Assembly (NCBI GenBank): GCA_019347795.1
Contig: JAHWKS010000218.1
Coordinates: 1-7,805 of the forward strand
Source: Planctomycetota bacterium
GTDB lineage: Bacteria > Planctomycetota > Planctomycetia > Pirellulales > Pirellulaceae
Length of the DNA: 7,805 nucleotides
Direction of reading: 5' to 3'
The position numbers and the translations under genes were made by a program. This document shows, in pieces, positions 6,472 through 7,805 of this stretch. Position 1 is the stretch's first letter; every line of letters starts with the position of its first letter. Under the pieces are notes generated by a model. That model worked only from the letters and a program-made list of their open reading frames with translations. It was not told the DNA's origin and searched no databases.

Positions 6472-7805
6472 CGTTGAAGACGTAGTGAATCGTTCCCTCG
6501 GGCGTGGCGACGCGTGTGAGCCTGCTTTCCGCGTCGTACGTGCTGGACGTAAGTCGCTGGTCGGCGGTGGTGGTCAGATTGCCGTCGCCATCCTGGACGA
6601 TCTCGACTAATCGGCCGAAGGCGTCATGGGTGTAGATCCAGACTTCACTCGGAGCGCCGGCGCCGCCCGCGTACTGATCTAAATTGTCAAAGTACCGTTT
6701 CTTCTGCAGGCGGCCTTGGCCACCGGCGGTGTTGTCGAAGCTGGATTCGGCAACAACGCCTTCGAAAGAAACGTGCAGCGTTTGCTGACTGCGATCATTG
6801 TACCAAAATCCCTCGGTGAACGCGCCGGGATCGCCCGCCAGGTCGCGCACGTCCTGCCCGAGTTGAATAAGGCTGTAGGCTTGAGCGGTGCCCAGAGGCA
6901 GAGTGCGACTCAGTTGCCGGTTCTGTGTATCGAAGGTGAAAACGGTGTCGCGGACGTCGTCGCCGGGCGCGGCTAGGTGGTCGTACTGGATCGTGCCGTC
7001 GGCCTTCTGTTGGACGTTATCGCGAATATGCGTGTGGTTGCCTTGGGCATCATAACCGTACTCGTAACGCGGATGGACCATTAGGCCTGACTCGGGATGG
7101 AGCACGGTGGCCAAAATCACCGCCGTCAGCCGGCTGTTCCCGTCGTACTCAAAGCGCTTGACGTGGCCCAGTTGGTCAGTTTCCGCAATCGCTCGGTCAT
7201 GGACGTCATACGTCGTTTCCGTGCTTGTGCCATCATCGAAGATGGTTTTCACAAGACGGCTGTGCTCGTCGTAGCGGAATTCCGTCTTCCGGGCGTTCGT
7301 GCGGTTGATTGTTTCGACATTGCCGCTCGCATCCTCCACCTGGACGATATTCGTCCATTCGCGGAATCGCTGGCCGTAAACGTTGAATTCGATCTCGGTG
7401 CGGTGGCGGACAAACTTGCCGGGGTATTGCCCAGCGAGCCCGACGTCTTCGGCGGGCAGCGGATGGGTCACGACTGCAGTTTGACGGCCCTTCGCGTCGT
7501 ACTCAAAGTCGGTGATTTGACCGTCGGCGGCTATCGTGCGGGCGACCTGGCCCTTGGCGTTGTAAAGGCTCTCGGAAGTGGACAAAACCGTGCCTTCGGT
7601 GGTGACGACCGAAGCGCCGCTTTGGATTTCGACCACCGCGCCTGCGATGCGCTGCGATTTGTGAGCGCGGCCTTGATCGTCGTAGAGCGTGCGGGTGGCC
7701 CGAGCGGGGGCGGCGCCTTCGCCCAGGAGAGTCGAGCCCGGCAGAATAAACCTGTCGGTGGTCAGCTCCACGCGGCCATACTGATCGTAAACCGTCCGGG
7801 AAACG
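6317..7805 (-). CDS. RHS/YD-repeat protein, partial at the right edge and broken at its C-terminus
   Basis: The frame is open through the right edge (codons for RTVYDQYGRVELTTDRF precede the GTG at 7771), so the true start lies outside the window. About 495 residues carry degenerate YD/RHS repeats, for example FEYDAKGRQTAVV, FRYDEHSRLVKTI, FEYDGNSRLTAVI, YGYDAQGNHTHIRDN, YTHDAFGRLVEIVQDGDGN, STYDAESRLTRVATPEGT. These repeats build the hollow beta-shell that encloses a C-terminal toxin in RHS proteins. The repeat character ends at TDTRYT (near 6403). The last 27 codons (starting CRSRGVACKTKG, to the TAA at 6317-6319) look random, while another frame takes over. The conserved DPxGxxD motif that normally ends the RHS core is missing. 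The gene therefore seems to have lost its distal core and to have been joined out of frame to a new tip. GC in the core is about 62% (line 7381-7440). Confidence 0.85.
   Translation of the reverse strand, partial: VSRTVYDQYGRVELTTDRFILPGSTLLGEGAAPARATRTLYDDQGRAHKSQRIAGAVVEIQSGASVVTTEGTVLSTSESLYNAKGQVARTIAADGQITDFEYDAKGRQTAVVTHPLPAEDVGLAGQYPGKFVRHRTEIEFNVYGQRFREWTNIVQVEDASGNVETINRTNARKTEFRYDEHSRLVKTIFDDGTSTETTYDVHDRAIAETDQLGHVKRFEYDGNSRLTAVILATVLHPESGLMVHPRYEYGYDAQGNHTHIRDNVQQKADGTIQYDHLAAPGDDVRDTVFTFDTQNRQLSRTLPLGTAQAYSLIQLGQDVRDLAGDPGAFTEGFWYNDRSQQTLHVSFEGVVAESSFDNTAGGQGRLQKKRYFDNLDQYAGGAGAPSEVWIYTHDAFGRLVEIVQDGDGNLTTTADQRLTSSTYDAESRLTRVATPEGTIHYVFNDVGQHIRTWTGADELSVQTDTRYTCRSRGVACKTKGWNSVRHRAQDCQDGL

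Overview
The window looks like chromosomal DNA of a planctomycete. Three things suggest this: a giant Ser/Thr kinase fused to WD40 repeats beside an ECF-type sigma factor, a DUF1559-type prepilin-like protein, and a serine-recombinase C-terminus of the kind common in that phylum. Most of the window is GC-rich (about 60% or more in lines I counted by hand). One island, roughly 5560-6360, falls to about 40-50%.

Left part, minus strand (4389 down to 1): a three-gene cluster reads right to left. It holds an ECF-like sigma factor (4389-3826), a 1130-residue membrane-anchored kinase with 14 WD40 repeats (3700-308), and the start of a DUF1559/type IV pilin-like protein (311 to beyond base 1). The last two genes overlap by four bases (GTGA), so they are probably translationally coupled. 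The simplest reading is a regulatory unit in which a sigma factor and a sensor kinase are co-expressed with a surface or exported pilin-like protein.

Middle, 4390-4722: about 330 bases with no convincing gene. This stretch holds the upstream region of the sigma-factor gene and the broken edge of the next element. It is followed on the plus strand (4723-5529) by the C-terminal part of a large serine recombinase. The catalytic N-terminal domain is gone and an in-frame stop lies just before the homologous part, so this is a remnant.

Right part, minus strand (7805 down to 5543): an RHS/YD-repeat protein enters from beyond the right edge and stays in frame to about 6403. There it is interrupted by a frame change without having reached the usual RHS core-ending motif. 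An in-phase C-terminal module in another frame follows, ending at 6043. After 47 nt comes a small acidic protein (5995-5543). The arrangement is that of a polymorphic toxin locus (RHS core, variable C-terminal tip, immunity gene). The tip has been joined out of frame to a shortened core, which suggests a displaced or decayed toxin-immunity cassette. I do not recognise the tip or the putative immunity family. No RNA genes, CRISPR arrays or complete insertion sequences were seen.
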